Shown here one piece after another: positions 52,374 through 62,982 of a stretch of DNA of 64,000 nucleotides. Source of the stretch: Lodderomyces elongisporus. Its lineage: Eukaryota; Ascomycota; Pichiomycetes; Serinales; Debaryomycetaceae. Within the stretch, counting starts at the first letter, position 1; every line of letters begins with the position of its first letter. A model generated the notes under the pieces. That model made no database searches, was not told where the DNA came from, and saw only the letters and a list, made by a program, of their open reading frames with translations. The stretch spans positions 1,187,501-1,251,500 of the forward strand of contig NC_083673.1 in assembly GCF_030384665.1 (NCBI RefSeq), given 5' to 3'. The translations under genes were made by a program, and so were the position numbers.

Positions 52374-54201
52374 CAACAACAGCAGCAGCAGCAGCAGCAG
52401 TGGCGACAGCGACAGCGTTGGTGGTAATAATGACAAACATTATATTAGTTCGAAACAAACTAAGCAGCGCATGGTTGAGGACAAAGTGTTGTGTATTGGG
52501 TTGCTTGCCAACCTAATTTTAGATTTCAGTTCTTTTAGATACAAGATTGTTGGTTACGAAAATTTTTTGTCAAGCTTGGCAACAATATACCTGAACTCTT
52601 CATACTATACAGAGCAAAGTTTTCAAAGGTGGCCAGCTGAAGAAATTAGTCAGAATAATGTGGTCCAACTCAAAGTATTACAAGTGATCAAGAATTTCAT
52701 GTTCAATGAAGCTGCCGAAAATAAGAAAGAAGCCATCAGTTATCTTCCGCTAAGCTCCATTTTTGAGAAAGCATCTTTTGGATTATCGAGTGATGATCTT
52801 GAAGATACTGCATCTGAAATCCAGTATCTTCGAATACAACAAAAGATTGTTGCGTTTGAGATATTGCGTAACTTTACCGGTGGCTCGCCTCCCTTGTGTG
52901 AAATATTAAAGAAATCATTCGCCACGGAGTATACCATAAATCAACAGCAATTAAGCGAAAACACTAATAGCACGAATTTTGCTTCACATCATCAGTCGTT
53001 GCTTGGTTGGAATGAATTTGTTTATGCAAGTCTTGTCAATGTTCGTGGATTCTTGCCATCCTCAAAAGATATGGCCGATTGGTTTGATGATTCGATTCTT
53101 TCGGAGTTACTACTCAATGACGATTATGTCAAGTATATTAATGCCATAAATTTTACCGAGGATCATTTGTTCACTAATGTTGAAAATTTTGAGAAGGAGC
53201 TATTTCCTAGTGATGACATTTTGAGAGTATGGTTACGATTCCTCAGATTCAAGTTACCAAAACAACCTGCTGAGCAAATATTCAAAGGCAATGATGGCAA
53301 TAAGGGTAGTAACAATAAAGTTGATGTTAAGTTATTGCGCATGGCTAATAACCTCAATTCTATCAAACTATCTATTGGTTGGATTCTTGGTAATCTCACT
53401 TGGAAATCTTCCGTTGGGTACTATGATCCAAATGATTATGATATATACGAAGTTTATCAGACTGTAGATCAGTCGATTGCAAATAAGAGAAACGGATTCA
53501 ACCCTACTCGTCAGCGACTTTTAGAGAGAAGAAATCTGGAATTTCATAAATCTAAAGAAGCTGCGGCCTCTGCTGTTGCTGCTGTGGACGAAATGACCGT
53601 ATTTGACAGAGCTCAGTACCTTCACGACTATGGATTTACGCATGCAATAACTGATATATTACATAACTTTACTGAACAACGTTTACTGAAATTTAACAAG
53701 AATGGTCTCTCTCATAATATGATGGAAATTGTGCTGGAAAATGAAGCATTTGAAAAGCTAAGGACGGCTTTCCTCCAGATAAGCTATTTGTTGAAGTTAG
53801 ATACGCATAAGAATGATACAAGTATCAAAAAGTTTGAAAATAATGCGATGAAACTACATCTAAATCCGGATAATTTGAACAATGGAATTGGAGGTGTTGG
53901 CAGTGGTGGAGGTACTGGCGGTGTTGGAAACGGTAGAGAGAAAGAGGTTACTGAAGAAGACGAGTCGCGTTACGAGCGGTCGCGCAGAAGGGAAGCCATA
54001 AACTCAGAGGATGAAGGGGATAATGATAGCATGCTTCTTGATCAAGAAGAGGAAGCTGAAGAAGAAGATGATGATGATGATGTCGATGAGGTTGATGATA
54101 TTGAAGAAGATCCTGAAGTAGATGAAGAAGAGGCTTTTGTTGATGAAGGCGAGAATACAGATTCAGATGACGAAATTCCTCATGAATACTGGGTGATGTA
54201 A
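50137..54201 (+). CDS. VID28: probable Vid28/Gid5 armadillo-repeat subunit of the GID ubiquitin ligase
   Basis: Encodes 1354 aa, larger than yeast Vid28 (921 aa), partly because of low-complexity insertions. The body is helical repeat sequence of ARM type. Segments such as FMRINSNAVKWTVLNLLVMLLDKW, ILRNFTGGSPPLCEILKKS and LSIGWILGNLTWKSSVGYY resemble the ARMC8/Vid28 family, which scaffolds substrate receptors of the GID/CTLH E3 that degrades gluconeogenic enzymes. A homopolymeric Asn then Ser run (about residues 731-755) comes from an AAC/AAT then AGC microsatellite. A Gly-rich stretch (about 1250-1270) precedes a very acidic tail ending in HEYWVM. Assignment rests on fold type and these segments and is not certain; another ARM-repeat protein is possible. 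Confidence 0.6.
52327..52401. repeat. in-frame AAC/AAT and AGC microsatellite
   Basis: Eighteen AAC/AAT codons followed by seven AGC/AGT codons inside the VID28-like gene. It encodes Asn and Ser runs and is likely to vary in length between strains. Confidence 0.85.
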
Positions 54202-54696
54202 AGCTAATAGTATATTGAGTGTTTTGTATGTATCAAGGTTTGAAAACAAACGATACACAAATACACAAAACCCACATATGCAAATATATCATATATATAC
54301 CAATATATACAAATATATACACACGCCTGTATGTATGTATATAAAGAGGAGAAAGTAGAGAAGCGAACCAGAGTATCACTTTTTTCGATCTAGTCCCATT
54401 CTCTTCTTCACTTATCCCCTTTAATAGATTGGGTTTAGTACGTAAGCAGCACATGAAATCATATTATTCCATGGCACATTCTGGAAAGTTCTTTGGTAGC
54501 GATGCGCTCGATAAAGAAACATATAACTTTACACAAGTATATATTACACTGACACACGTTTTACATACATACTTATATATATATATATATATATATATTT
54601 CCGTATATCTACATTTGTATATAGGTGGTCCGAAAAGAACTATCCACAATTTAAAGTCTTTCTTCTTGACACCAAATACAAACACTTTCAAGTCTA
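54202..54696. promoter_or_regulatory. CPR6 promoter region
   Basis: No gene is seen. Short TATATA-containing blocks (about 54283-54345), a perfect heat-shock element (54479-54491) and a TA run (about 54575-54598) occur upstream of the CPR6 start. Confidence 0.55.
54479..54491 (+). promoter_or_regulatory. three-unit heat-shock element upstream of CPR6
   Basis: TTC-TG-GAA-AG-TTC is a perfect Hsf1 site of three inverted 5-bp units, 206 bp upstream of the CPR6 start. Cyclophilin-40 is an Hsp90 co-chaperone and a known Hsf1 target in yeast, so position and gene agree. Confidence 0.6.
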
Positions 54697-55806
54697 ATGT
54701 CAGCAAACACAAATAGTTTGGTATACTTTGACCTTTCATACGATGGGAAACCAAAAGGCCGTGTCGTTTTCAAATTATACGACGATATTGTGCCCAAGAC
54801 CACTGAAAATTTTAGACAACTATGCACTGGTGAAAAAGGTGTTTCTCCCACTTCCGGAAAGCCATTGACATATAAAGACTCCATATTCCACAGAGTGATT
54901 AAAGACTTTATGTGTCAAGGTGGTGATTTCACTCACGGGACAGGAATTGGTGGTGAGTCCATTTATGGGGAGAAATTTGAAGACGAAAACTTTGAAAAGT
55001 TACATGACAGACCATTCCTTTTGTCGATGGCTAATGCAGGTCCAAATACCAATGGGTCTCAATTTTTCATAACCACAGTACCCACCCCACATTTGAATGG
55101 TAAGCATGTCGTGTTTGGTGAAGTTATTCAAGGTAAATCGATTGTGCGCCAAATGGAGCGTTGTGAGAAAGATTCTGGTGATAAGCCTTTGAAGGAATGG
55201 AAAATTACCGATTGCGGTCAATTGCCAAAAGACTATCAATTAACAGGTTCTGGATCAGATGATGGTACCGGAGATGTTTACGAAGAAGTTCTCCAAGACA
55301 ATGACAATATTGATGTGAAAAATCCACAATCGGTGTTTGATGCCATTAGCAAATTGAAAGATATTGGTACTAAGCTTCTCAAGGAAGGAAAATTGGAGAA
55401 ATCTTTAGAGAAATATTCCAAGGCATCTGGTTACATCGATGACTATTTCCCCGATGACTTGAGCGAAGCAGACTTGTTGCAAAGAAACAAGTTGAAAATT
55501 TCATGTAATTTAAATGCGGCATTGGTGGCATTAAAGTTGAAGCAAGGTAAAACTGCCATTAGAACCGCAAACGCTGCACTTGAGACAGATGATCTTGATG
55601 ATAAATCAAAGGTTAAAGGTTTGTACAGGAAAGCATCAGGATACCTCTTGGCTAAGGACGAAGAGCTGGCGCAAAAGTATTTTGAAGAAGCTTTGTCTTT
55701 GGAGCCGAATGACGCAGCAATTAAAAAGGGGTTGCAAGATGTAAAGACTCGTTTAAAGGAAAGAAAGGAAAAGCAAAAAAAATCTATGGCCAAATTTTTT
55801 AGTTAA
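54697..55806 (+). CDS. CPR6: cyclophilin-40 peptidyl-prolyl isomerase, Hsp90 co-chaperone
   Basis: Encodes 369 aa, matching yeast Cpr6 (371 aa). It catalyses proline cis-trans isomerisation and docks to the C-terminus of Hsp90. The cyclophilin domain (about 1-175) keeps the active-site series [23 protein letters not shown] and [10 protein letters not shown] histidine replaces the cyclosporin-contacting tryptophan (PHLNGKH), as usual in Cyp40s. A linker leads to three TPR motifs (about 215-350), with family features such as [14 protein letters not shown] and [11 protein letters not shown]. The basic C-terminus ([16 protein letters not shown]) is typical. A perfect heat-shock element lies upstream. 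CPR7 is the less likely alternative because the cyclophilin active site is intact. Confidence 0.94.
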   Translation: MSANTNSLVYFDLSYDGKPKGRVVFKLYDDIVPKTTENFRQLCTGEKGVSPTSGKPLTYKDSIFHRVIKDFMCQGGDFTHGTGIGGESIYGEKFEDENFEKLHDRPFLLSMANAGPNTNGSQFFITTVPTPHLNGKHVVFGEVIQGKSIVRQMERCEKDSGDKPLKEWKITDCGQLPKDYQLTGSGSDDGTGDVYEEVLQDNDNIDVKNPQSVFDAISKLKDIGTKLLKEGKLEKSLEKYSKASGYIDDYFPDDLSEADLLQRNKLKISCNLNAALVALKLKQGKTAIRTANAALETDDLDDKSKVKGLYRKASGYLLAKDEELAQKYFEEALSLEPNDAAIKKGLQDVKTRLKERKEKQKKSMAKFFS

Positions 55807-56526
55807 AAATAGTCCCCCTTTTCTTTGTATTTGATTTGAATCCTTTCTTTTGCCTTCCCCCCCCTCCCCCTCCTTTTTTTTCTCTTTTTGTTCAAATATG
55901 TGGTTTTAGCTAGATCAATAATATAGATAATTCAAGAAAGAAGAAGATTTTGAAGAAAAAAAAAATTGAATGGAAATAAAGTCAAAACTAATAATGTAAA
56001 TAAAATAAAGACTCCAAAAAAAAATTTAGGTACAATAGCAAAATACTTCAGTTCAGTTAAATCTTTTGCATATTGACTGAAACCAACGGCTTCTCAACGA
56101 TGTAACGTCTAAATAATAATAAATTTTTCTTTGCTAGAAAAGTCCATTGACACCTCTTCTGTCGAAGGAGCGATACAAATAATTTCTGAGGTGAAAAATA
56201 TTTGTAGAGCCGAGCGCGGAGTCTAAGTATTGTCCTTCCCCTCCTTCTTCGTCCTCCCCACAAATATTTTTTATTTTTTCCATTTTTTTTTTAGGTGTGT
56301 AGAAAATCATACGAAACAATTGAGTCTCTATTTGCGACTGTTGAGCGCAAACCAATTTTCCGACCGACTCAACCTGATTTCCGATATACATCTTTGGTGC
56401 AGGGGGTTTAATTCAAACACTTCTTTTTATTCAATCATTTTTTTTTCAGACTTATACTTCCCTCATACTAAAAGTCATAAGAGACACAGTCAGAAGAATA
56501 ATTGAAATCATATATCTATTCAAAAT
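55807..56526. other. spacer between CPR6 and FAD1
   Basis: No gene I can support. A pyrimidine-rich block (55815-55890) follows the CPR6 stop. An 85-codon minus-strand frame (56134-56391) starts with ATG and is not low complexity, but shows no family features and would sit in the FAD1 promoter; I leave it unannotated. Confidence 0.45.
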
Positions 56527-57622
56527 ATGACAAGTCAGAAGATTACCCCGCAACAGCAAGGCTTTTTCAAGAGATGTGAAGAATGCTACAACTTGGTACT
56601 GGCTTTCCTTACTGATGAACTACCTCATGGCTTTGTGCCAAGTAGACACACCGGTTATATGTTTGACTCAAAACTAAGGGATTCAGTTAAGGAGAAAGTG
56701 AAAGCAACGATACAAAGACTAGAAAATTCTATTGATCTTCATGGGTATGTATTTTATGAGAAGAAAAAATGGCGACTATGTGTTGGTAGTATATGACACA
56801 AGAAGTAAAGTGGAGAGCGTGTGAAAGTGGAGTGAAAGTGGATGTGAAAGTGGATGTGAAAGTGGATGTGAAAGTGGAGTGAAAGTGGATGTGAAAGTGG
56901 AGTGAAAGTGGATTTGGATTTGGATGTGAATCAAATATGATTGTGTAACTGTGATATCGTGCATGATACTAACAAACCACTCTAGGCTTCAAGAAATCGC
57001 AATTTCTTACAATGGGGGCAAAGACTGTCTCGTGATGTTAATTCTTTTGATGGCAACGATCTTTAAAATGTACTTGACCGCTCACAACAATGGCAACTTT
57101 TACGACAACGAAATTATTCCAGCTGACTATAGACTAGATTCCGTGTATGTCAATGCCGAGAAGCCTTTTCCCCAGTTAACAGATTTCATCAAACAATCTA
57201 CAGAATACTACTATTTGAACCCCGTTATATTAAAAGATTCTATGAAACAAGGGTTTGAGCACTACTTATCTGAGGTCAACACTAACATTAAATCTGTGAT
57301 TGTGGGTATCAGATACTCCGATCCATTTGGCGGTACGCTTAAGGAAGAACAATTCACAGACCACGACTGGCCAAAGTTTTTGCGGATACATCCTATTCTA
57401 GATTGGAAATATACGGAAGTTTGGGATTTTCTTATTGGAACCGATGTGGAGTACTGTAAATTGTATGACTTGGGCTATACGAGCCTAGGTGGAATCGATA
57501 CAACGGTACCGAATCCGAAACTTAAACTTCCAAACAACGATGGGTACTTACCAGCATATATGTTGCGTGATAATGCAGATGCATTGGAACGGTTAGGAAG
57601 GATAAAGAAACCACAAGAATGA
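56527..57622 (+). CDS. FAD1: FAD synthetase (FMN adenylyltransferase), spliced
   Basis: Two exons, 56527-56744 and 56986-57622, give 284 aa, close to yeast Fad1 (306 aa). The enzyme adenylates FMN to FAD in the cytosol. Exon 1 ends within a glycine codon completed by the first base of exon 2, joining ...SIDLHG to LQEIAISYNGGKD. That restores the PAPS-reductase/adenine-hydrolase-like P-loop SYNGGKDC, proof that the join is right. Further marks are IVGIRYSDPFGG (about 155), the family-typical DWPKFLRIHPILDWKYTEVWDFL (about 182-205) and YTSLGG with the downstream PNPKL (about 220). Without splicing the frame ends shortly after the donor. No CUG or catalytic anomaly is noted. Confidence 0.95.
56745..56985 (+). 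other. FAD1 intron
   Basis: 241-nt spliceosomal intron with GTATGT at 56745-56750, branch site TACTAAC at 56967-56973 and 3' splice site TAG at 56983-56985, 13 nt after the branch A. All three signals match the yeast consensus exactly. Its middle is filled by a tandem repeat. Confidence 0.95.
56821..56913. repeat. intronic minisatellite (GTGAAAGTGGAT)n
   Basis: Eight tandem units of 11 or 12 bp (order 11, 12, 12, 12, 11, 12, 11, 12), differing only by a terminal T. They occupy more than a third of the FAD1 intron and are followed by TTGGAT copies. Confidence 0.85.
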
Positions 57623-57988
57623 TTTTTTAAACATAAAAGAGCACAAGGAAATAGGCTCTGGAACACGGGGCACGGAACACAGGACACAGGACACAGGACA
57701 CTATTCATTTAAATCATAATTTCTTTTTTTAAAATATAGACGTTGTTTTTTGATTTGTAATTGTTTTTGTGTTGTTGTTGTTGTTGTTGTAGATTTTCCT
57801 TTCGTGGTTCTCTAGCATTAGTAATTATTGTGTTATCATCATATTTCCCCTTCCTTTCTACCTCCCTTTCTTCCTTCCATTGTTTTATCCTTTCATCATT
57901 TCTTAAAAAAAATTTTCTTAACTTAAGTCAAGATTACCCGTAAAAGAAATAATTTTTGGTTTAACCCATCTTTTTGCTCTTGCTTTGC
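57623..57988. other. convergent 3' spacer, FAD1 and RTG1
   Basis: No gene is seen. GGACACA/GGAACAC repeats (about 57657-57700), a GTTGTT run (about 57770-57790) and pyrimidine-rich sequence; probably overlapping 3' UTRs of the two converging genes. Confidence 0.5.
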
Positions 57989-58906
57989 TCAAATGCTGTT
58001 CTTCCTTCCAGATTTGTTTGAGTTGGCACTTTTCACAAGCACACTCTTGAAATATTCGTCTGAGCAAGGACCGACGCCGATTTCCCCCAAGGCACGTTCC
58101 GCGCTGGTGTATCCTATCCTAATGGGAACTCCATCCTGGACTTTCCCATTGTTTCGTTTCTTCAACTTGAGCGTCTCCAATTTCATAATAAGTTCTACCT
58201 CCTTCCGATTATTCTCGTCAATTAGATTCTGCAAGTTTTGTAGATACTCAACCGATTTCGTCAAGATCTGCCCTTTGTTCGGTTTACCATCCTTCGTTCC
58301 GGTTTTGGCTACTGTATTATTCACATCGTCATCAGTGGGAGAAGCCGCGCTGGGACTTGCTTCCTTCTTCATCAAGGACTCGTCCTTACCCGTTGCGGAG
58401 TTTGTAGTTGTCGCTGGTGTAGCAAAGTATTCGCTGGGTATTAGTGTCAATAACTCTTGAATCTTGTCATTGATATTATCCCTTCTCTTTCTTTCATTGC
58501 CCTGTTCTTTGTCTTCCTCGGTACCTTCATTATCTTCAGCATCGCTTCCTTCCTGGGACTTGATGTAAACTGAGCTGCGCCGAGATTGGGGTTTCGATAC
58601 ACCCCCATGGTGTGTAGATCCTCCGCTTCCTCCTCCGAATGATTGAGAAAGCTGTCGCTTGATATCAACCGAACTGTTCAAAAACTCGTCAATCTCCTCG
58701 CGCTTAATATTCATATTGTTATTGTTATTGTTATAATTATTGGTATTGGTATTGGTATTGATGTTGTGAACATTATTACTGTTGCTATTAAAAGTACTCA
58801 TTGTGTTGTTACCTACTTGCCTTTCGTCGTGACTGAAGCCAGTTGCATCTGTTGGAGGAAAGTTCCCCCCTGAATAGCTCTCGAGAAACGATTCAAATTG
58901 TGACAT
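57989..58906 (-). CDS. RTG1: bHLH transcription factor Rtg1 (retrograde response)
   Basis: Encodes 305 aa, longer than yeast Rtg1 (177 aa) by an Asn/Ser-rich N-terminus. Rtg1 dimerises with Rtg3 and activates retrograde-response genes (R-box GTCAC) when mitochondria are impaired. The basic/helix 1 part is RKRRDNINDKIQELLTLIP (about 138-157). A long loop follows, then the family-typical GTKDGKPNKGQILTKSVEYL (about 205-225), helix 2 and a leucine-rich helix (NRKEVELIMKLETLKLK). The C-terminal motif ALGEIGVGP (about 275) matches the conserved end of Rtg1 rather than Rtg3. The loop has an Ala/Thr/Ser/Asp-rich insertion. The AAT-rich N-terminal codons form a small microsatellite. Confidence 0.92.
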   Translation of the reverse strand: MSQFESFLESYSGGNFPPTDATGFSHDERQVGNNTMSTFNSNSNNVHNINTNTNTNNYNNNNNNMNIKREEIDEFLNSSVDIKRQLSQSFGGGSGGSTHHGGVSKPQSRRSSVYIKSQEGSDAEDNEGTEEDKEQGNERKRRDNINDKIQELLTLIPSEYFATPATTTNSATGKDESLMKKEASPSAASPTDDDVNNTVAKTGTKDGKPNKGQILTKSVEYLQNLQNLIDENNRKEVELIMKLETLKLKKRNNGKVQDGVPIRIGYTSAERALGEIGVGPCSDEYFKSVLVKSANSNKSGRKNSI

Positions 58907-59411
58907 GGTGCTCTAATATCAATAGCCGAAAAATAAAAAAAAAAGGATTCTTTCTAAAAATTAAGCAAAATATGAAAACAAGATGTTAAAAATTACAAAT
59001 TATCTTTTGTTATTATAATTTCAGTAACTTGTTCGAAGCAAATTGAATAAGTTTGTAAAATAACGCAAAGAACTTGTTGATTAAGTTTCTAGACTTGCAA
59101 ACGGAAAGTAGAGTATAGTCTCCACTGTTTTTTTTTTTTGAAGATAAACAATCCAAGGTCGTGTATAAGGGTTATAGTTGAAGACCTCTAGTACCGCCAT
59201 ACTTTACTTTTCTTTTTAACCGGATTTACATGAATATACTGAGAAAGAAAAAAAAAAAAAAAAAAGATAAAAAAGATATATATACATACTCACTTAAGAA
59301 TATATATTTGTCTATACGTATATATATATATATATATATACACACACATATATTGGTGTATGGAAAAAAATTATATACAGATTACTTTAACATCCTACAA
59401 GTATTCTTATT
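58907..59411. promoter_or_regulatory. RTG1 promoter and downstream region of the MTF2-like gene
   Basis: No gene is seen. AT-rich, with an oligo-A run (about 59246-59264) and TA then CA microsatellites (about 59322-59348). Confidence 0.5.
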
Positions 59412-60818
59412 CTACGTATAAGTTTGTTTCCTGACATCATTTCCGTGGAGAAAATCTAACGATCTAGCTCTGGTATTTGCTACCGTAGAGTCTAATGTCC
59501 TTGATTCTATAATCTTCAATCTTTGTGCTTCAAATTCTCTAGTGAAGAAATCAATTCTAGCATTGTCGTCCTTTGTGAAAACTCTCGCCCCAAACTTGTT
59601 GAGCACGGATTTTCCTCTTGCCATAGCATTGTACTGATCAATTACCACTTTGAGTATATTGCAAGTAGACACATCTCCGGGGAAACCCATGAATTTCATC
59701 TCGACAAAGACTTTTTCAAACTGCAAGAGATCCACACTTCCATAATAGATCCAACATATCTTTAGCACTTGATTGTATGTTTCCTGATTGCAGCATAATG
59801 TGTGCAAATAGACATTCTCTTTCAATAGATGGAAAAGTGACATTAACAACTCTCCATTAAAAAATCTGAAACCCAAAATTTTGAAAATGTGATTGGTAAT
59901 GATTGGAAGAGAAATGGCATTCAATACAGGATCTTTGGGTGAAAGTAAGCTTTGTTTGGCAATCTGATCAACCACTGCCTGATGTTTGTCGCTCCACTGT
60001 TTCCTATCCAAAGCAAGAACCAGCCTAAGATAAACCTGTTCATTCAAATTTCGTTTGTCTCTAGCTTTATCAATCTGCACGCTCGCATTCTTCAATAAAC
60101 TAAGATAGTATTCGTTCACCTCGCAAGAATTTTTGAGCTCATTGTCAATAAAATCGAGAGTGGGTCCTAAGGCATCCTTGCTTTGGCTTTCTAGCTCTTC
60201 ATAAACTTTCAGAGTGGTACCTTGAACTCGCAAGCTGTCTTTGTATCCTCGCGCAGAAGCCAGGCTATCAGAATTTGTATAATGTGCTTCATATTCCGCA
60301 AACAATGAATTTACATTTAACTGCTTGGAACCACTTCCAGTACTATTAGTTGCAAATGTCCCGGATGTATCTGTATCTACTCTGGATTTCACCCCTGCTA
60401 CCGCTGCTGCATTTGCTGTTGTATTTGCTGTTGATTTTGCTGTTGAATTTGCATTTGCGTTTGCGTTTGCGGTTTTTTCAGACTTGTTATAGGCATCTCG
60501 AATAAATTGTGTCAATTTGTCAAAATTCATGATTTCTGTCTCATCAGTGTCTTGCCTCTCTGTATCTAGTTTAAAAGTATCCACGTCATTACTAATATCA
60601 TTGGCCTCTTTTGTATTGTTAAAGTCGTTTGAACTTTTTAAATTAAGCAAAGGTAAACCTGTTGATCCCCTGGCGTAATCTTCTGTCGTTAAAGTTTTTA
60701 ATTCTTCAGGTTTTCCTGAATTGAGTGTGATTCTGGAACAGTGTAAACACCTTCTATATAAACTTCCCGGGTTTGCCTTTCGACTAGCCAGTAACATTAA
60801 ATACTTTGAGAAAGACAT
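59412..60818 (-). CDS. mitochondrial protein, possibly Mtf2-like
   Basis: Encodes 468 aa from the ATG at 60816-60818 (MSFSKYLMLLASRKAN); the frame is open a little further to a TTG. The N-terminus is basic and hydroxylated with few acids, typical of a mitochondrial presequence, and includes RRCLHCSR. An Ala/Asn/Thr-rich stretch (about 115-145) is low complexity. The C-terminal half (about 220-450) is helical repeat sequence with PPR-like features, for example NQETYNQVLKICWIYYGSVDL and GFPGDVSTCNILKVVIDQYN. This architecture resembles Mtf2/Nam1, which couples mitochondrial RNA polymerase to mRNA processing and translation, but I cannot confirm it. Other mitochondrial RNA-binding factors with PPR-like repeats are possible. 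It is upstream of RTG1 on the same strand. Confidence 0.75.
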   Translation of the reverse strand: MSFSKYLMLLASRKANPGSLYRRCLHCSRITLNSGKPEELKTLTTEDYARGSTGLPLLNLKSSNDFNNTKEANDISNDVDTFKLDTERQDTDETEIMNFDKLTQFIRDAYNKSEKTANANANANSTAKSTANTTANAAAVAGVKSRVDTDTSGTFATNSTGSGSKQLNVNSLFAEYEAHYTNSDSLASARGYKDSLRVQGTTLKVYEELESQSKDALGPTLDFIDNELKNSCEVNEYYLSLLKNASVQIDKARDKRNLNEQVYLRLVLALDRKQWSDKHQAVVDQIAKQSLLSPKDPVLNAISLPIITNHIFKILGFRFFNGELLMSLFHLLKENVYLHTLCCNQETYNQVLKICWIYYGSVDLLQFEKVFVEMKFMGFPGDVSTCNILKVVIDQYNAMARGKSVLNKFGARVFTKDDNARIDFFTREFEAQRLKIIESRTLDSTVANTRARSLDFLHGNDVRKQTYT

Positions 60819-61275
60819 ATCCCCAATGGAACACGCCAAACTATGTATTCTTTATTATACTCTTGAGATGATAACTTGCAACAACTATTTGTAGTCCCGA
60901 ATCGCGGGAAATTTTGGTGTTTTCGAGATGGCGCATCACATCTTATAATTTACCAGATTGTGCTAGAAAAAAAAATCAATCATTTGATCCACTATTTTAT
61001 GAAAATAACACATTATATCTATAAAGCATTTCTATACAAACGACATTTTGTCGTTATATACCTTATGTATTTACGCTGGATGGCCTTAAATTATTTTTAT
61101 TGAAACTTACCGCTGTTTATTCTTTCCACTTCAATTTTCCTTTCGGCTTATGTATATATATATATATATATATTCATTCAAAGGTGTGAAAGAGAGAGAT
61201 ATAAATATATTTATTTAATAACGAAAATTAGAAGTGTGAAACAAAATTAGGGTTTATTAGTCCAGCTGAACCCTT
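60819..61275. promoter_or_regulatory. spacer between SIR2 stop and MTF2-like start
   Basis: No gene is seen; the 75-codon plus-strand frame lacks an ATG. A TA run lies at about 61151-61172. A short palindrome-like GATTCG/CGCGGG context near 60899-60910 is the only GC-rich spot. Confidence 0.45.
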
Positions 61276-62982
61276 TTAAACATTCATGTTGTGCTCTTCA
61301 GCAATATGTTCTTCCTTAGATCGTTGCTCAGCATCATTGCTTTCGATTTTGTACTCTCGCAACTGCGAATTGATCAATCGCACTGTCAAATTCTCACCGT
61401 CTTTACCTCGGATTATATCAAAATCCTTGTGAGGTAATTTCCAATCATCACCCAAACGGTGCGATATTAAAGCCGCAACATCATCACAATACCCCAAGAG
61501 ACTGATATCGAAGTTGCAATGGTCAATTGGATCCCTATTGATCAAGATTTGAGGAATATTTTGTGGAATTTTATCAACGATATCTGCCACAGGCGCCACT
61601 TTTAAAGACGTACCTATGCTGATTAACAAGTCACACTCGGAGATATCTGTATTGATTAAATCATGGAACCGCGAAGGTAATGCTTCGCCAAAGAATGTGA
61701 TATCAGGCTTATAAACTCCATAACTCTCTGGAAAATAGTAATCATCATTCTTCTTGAGTATGCTCTTTTTCTTTGCCTCGCATCTAGGGCAATATGGAAT
61801 TTCCTTTTGCCTTATGGTTTTGAAAATAGTTTCGCCAGCAACGGTGTTTCGACATGTAACACACGTCGCAGTAGCAAATGACCCATGACATTGTACCATC
61901 TTCTCAGGTACGATTCCGGCATAACTCTCCAAATTATCAATATTTTGAGTATAGTTTCTCAATAGCTTCCCTTTTTGCTGTAATAGATAAATGAAGGAAT
62001 GTAACGGACTAAATGTGTTTTCCGGTGGTAGCACCATGTGGGCTATGGAATAAAATAAGCTTGGATCAGAATTAAAAATGAGCAAGTCAAATACTTCCTG
62101 TGGATCACTTAGTCCCAAATGTTGTACCATAGAGTAAAAACCTTGTGAGGATCGAAAATCAGGTATACCCAAACTAGTTGAAATCCCTGCCCCCGTGATC
62201 ACCAAGATCTTGTGACTCTTTTGAATTAAATCCAACGCATCTTCAAAAGTCTTTGCAGTTGGTAGTCGATCTCTTTCAGCACTCACTTTTGTCATTGCAT
62301 GCTGTAATATCTTGACATATTCCATAATGTTTCTGTTATCATCTTCCATATATGACTGCTGCCTCAACACAAACCCCAATTTGGATATAAGACCTACGAT
62401 ATCACTTGCCGTTGCAGTTGTAGGTAGATAGGTTTCAAGAAATCTCACGCTTCCATGTTTTTTAAGAAACAGTCTGGTTTTTTCAACAACCTCTGGAGAT
62501 GCCGGTGGAATAAGATTCCCCTCGACATCTCCAATGCTCTCATCCAGACTTGCACCATCAGACTCTTCCAATACTATAGAGCCTTCAGAATCTTTGCAAC
62601 CATTGACGTCGTTTCGACTATAGCGACTTGGTTCCCCCGATCCTTTTCTGACACTCGACTTTGTATTTTCCACGCTTTCTGCGCTCCTTTTATCATTTTC
62701 TTCGACATGATCATCGCTGCTGCGTCGGTCGCTACCCTTTTCAACATCCTCACCAAATCCTTCCCATTCTTCCAAATCATCTTCCAAGTCAGCTTCCGAA
62801 CTATCTGCCATAGCCATGTTCACATCATTTTGTTCATCCAAAAGATCCTGCACGTGATTAATTGCACCGCCATCTTCTTCCAAACTTGCAGGACCACTGA
62901 AATCTACATTCAAGTAAATAACATCATCATCATCATTGTTTCCATCACGAGAATCGCTATTATGAGCAGTACCATCGGACAT
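61276..62982 (-). CDS. SIR2: Sir2-family NAD-dependent histone deacetylase
   Basis: Encodes 568 aa, close to yeast Sir2 (562 aa) and Hst1 (503 aa). Class I sirtuins deacetylate histone H4K16 and other targets using NAD+, silencing chromatin and stabilising rDNA. An acidic, probably disordered N-terminus (1-160) precedes the sirtuin core. The NAD motif [15 protein letters not shown] begins at about 264, [10 protein letters not shown] lies near 343, the catalytic histidine is H366 in QCHGSF, and a zinc module has Cys374, Cys377, Cys398 and Cys401. The later [15 protein letters not shown] (about 470) completes the cofactor pocket. All catalytic residues are present. It is closest to the Sir2/Hst1 subgroup; Sir2 and Hst1 cannot be separated here without a tree. 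Confidence 0.9.
   Translation of the reverse strand: MSDGTAHNSDSRDGNNDDDDVIYLNVDFSGPASLEEDGGAINHVQDLLDEQNDVNMAMADSSEADLEDDLEEWEGFGEDVEKGSDRRSSDDHVEENDKRSAESVENTKSSVRKGSGEPSRYSRNDVNGCKDSEGSIVLEESDGASLDESIGDVEGNLIPPASPEVVEKTRLFLKKHGSVRFLETYLPTTATASDIVGLISKLGFVLRQQSYMEDDNRNIMEYVKILQHAMTKVSAERDRLPTAKTFEDALDLIQKSHKILVITGAGISTSLGIPDFRSSQGFYSMVQHLGLSDPQEVFDLLIFNSDPSLFYSIAHMVLPPENTFSPLHSFIYLLQQKGKLLRNYTQNIDNLESYAGIVPEKMVQCHGSFATATCVTCRNTVAGETIFKTIRQKEIPYCPRCEAKKKSILKKNDDYYFPESYGVYKPDITFFGEALPSRFHDLINTDISECDLLISIGTSLKVAPVADIVDKIPQNIPQILINRDPIDHCNFDISLLGYCDDVAALISHRLGDDWKLPHKDFDIIRGKDGENLTVRLINSQLREYKIESNDAEQRSKEEHIAEEHNMNV

Noticed and set aside
56134..56391. 85-codon minus-strand frame with ATG between CPR6 and FAD1
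   Set aside because: Not low complexity, but no family features, and it occupies the FAD1 promoter; left unannotated without expression or conservation data.
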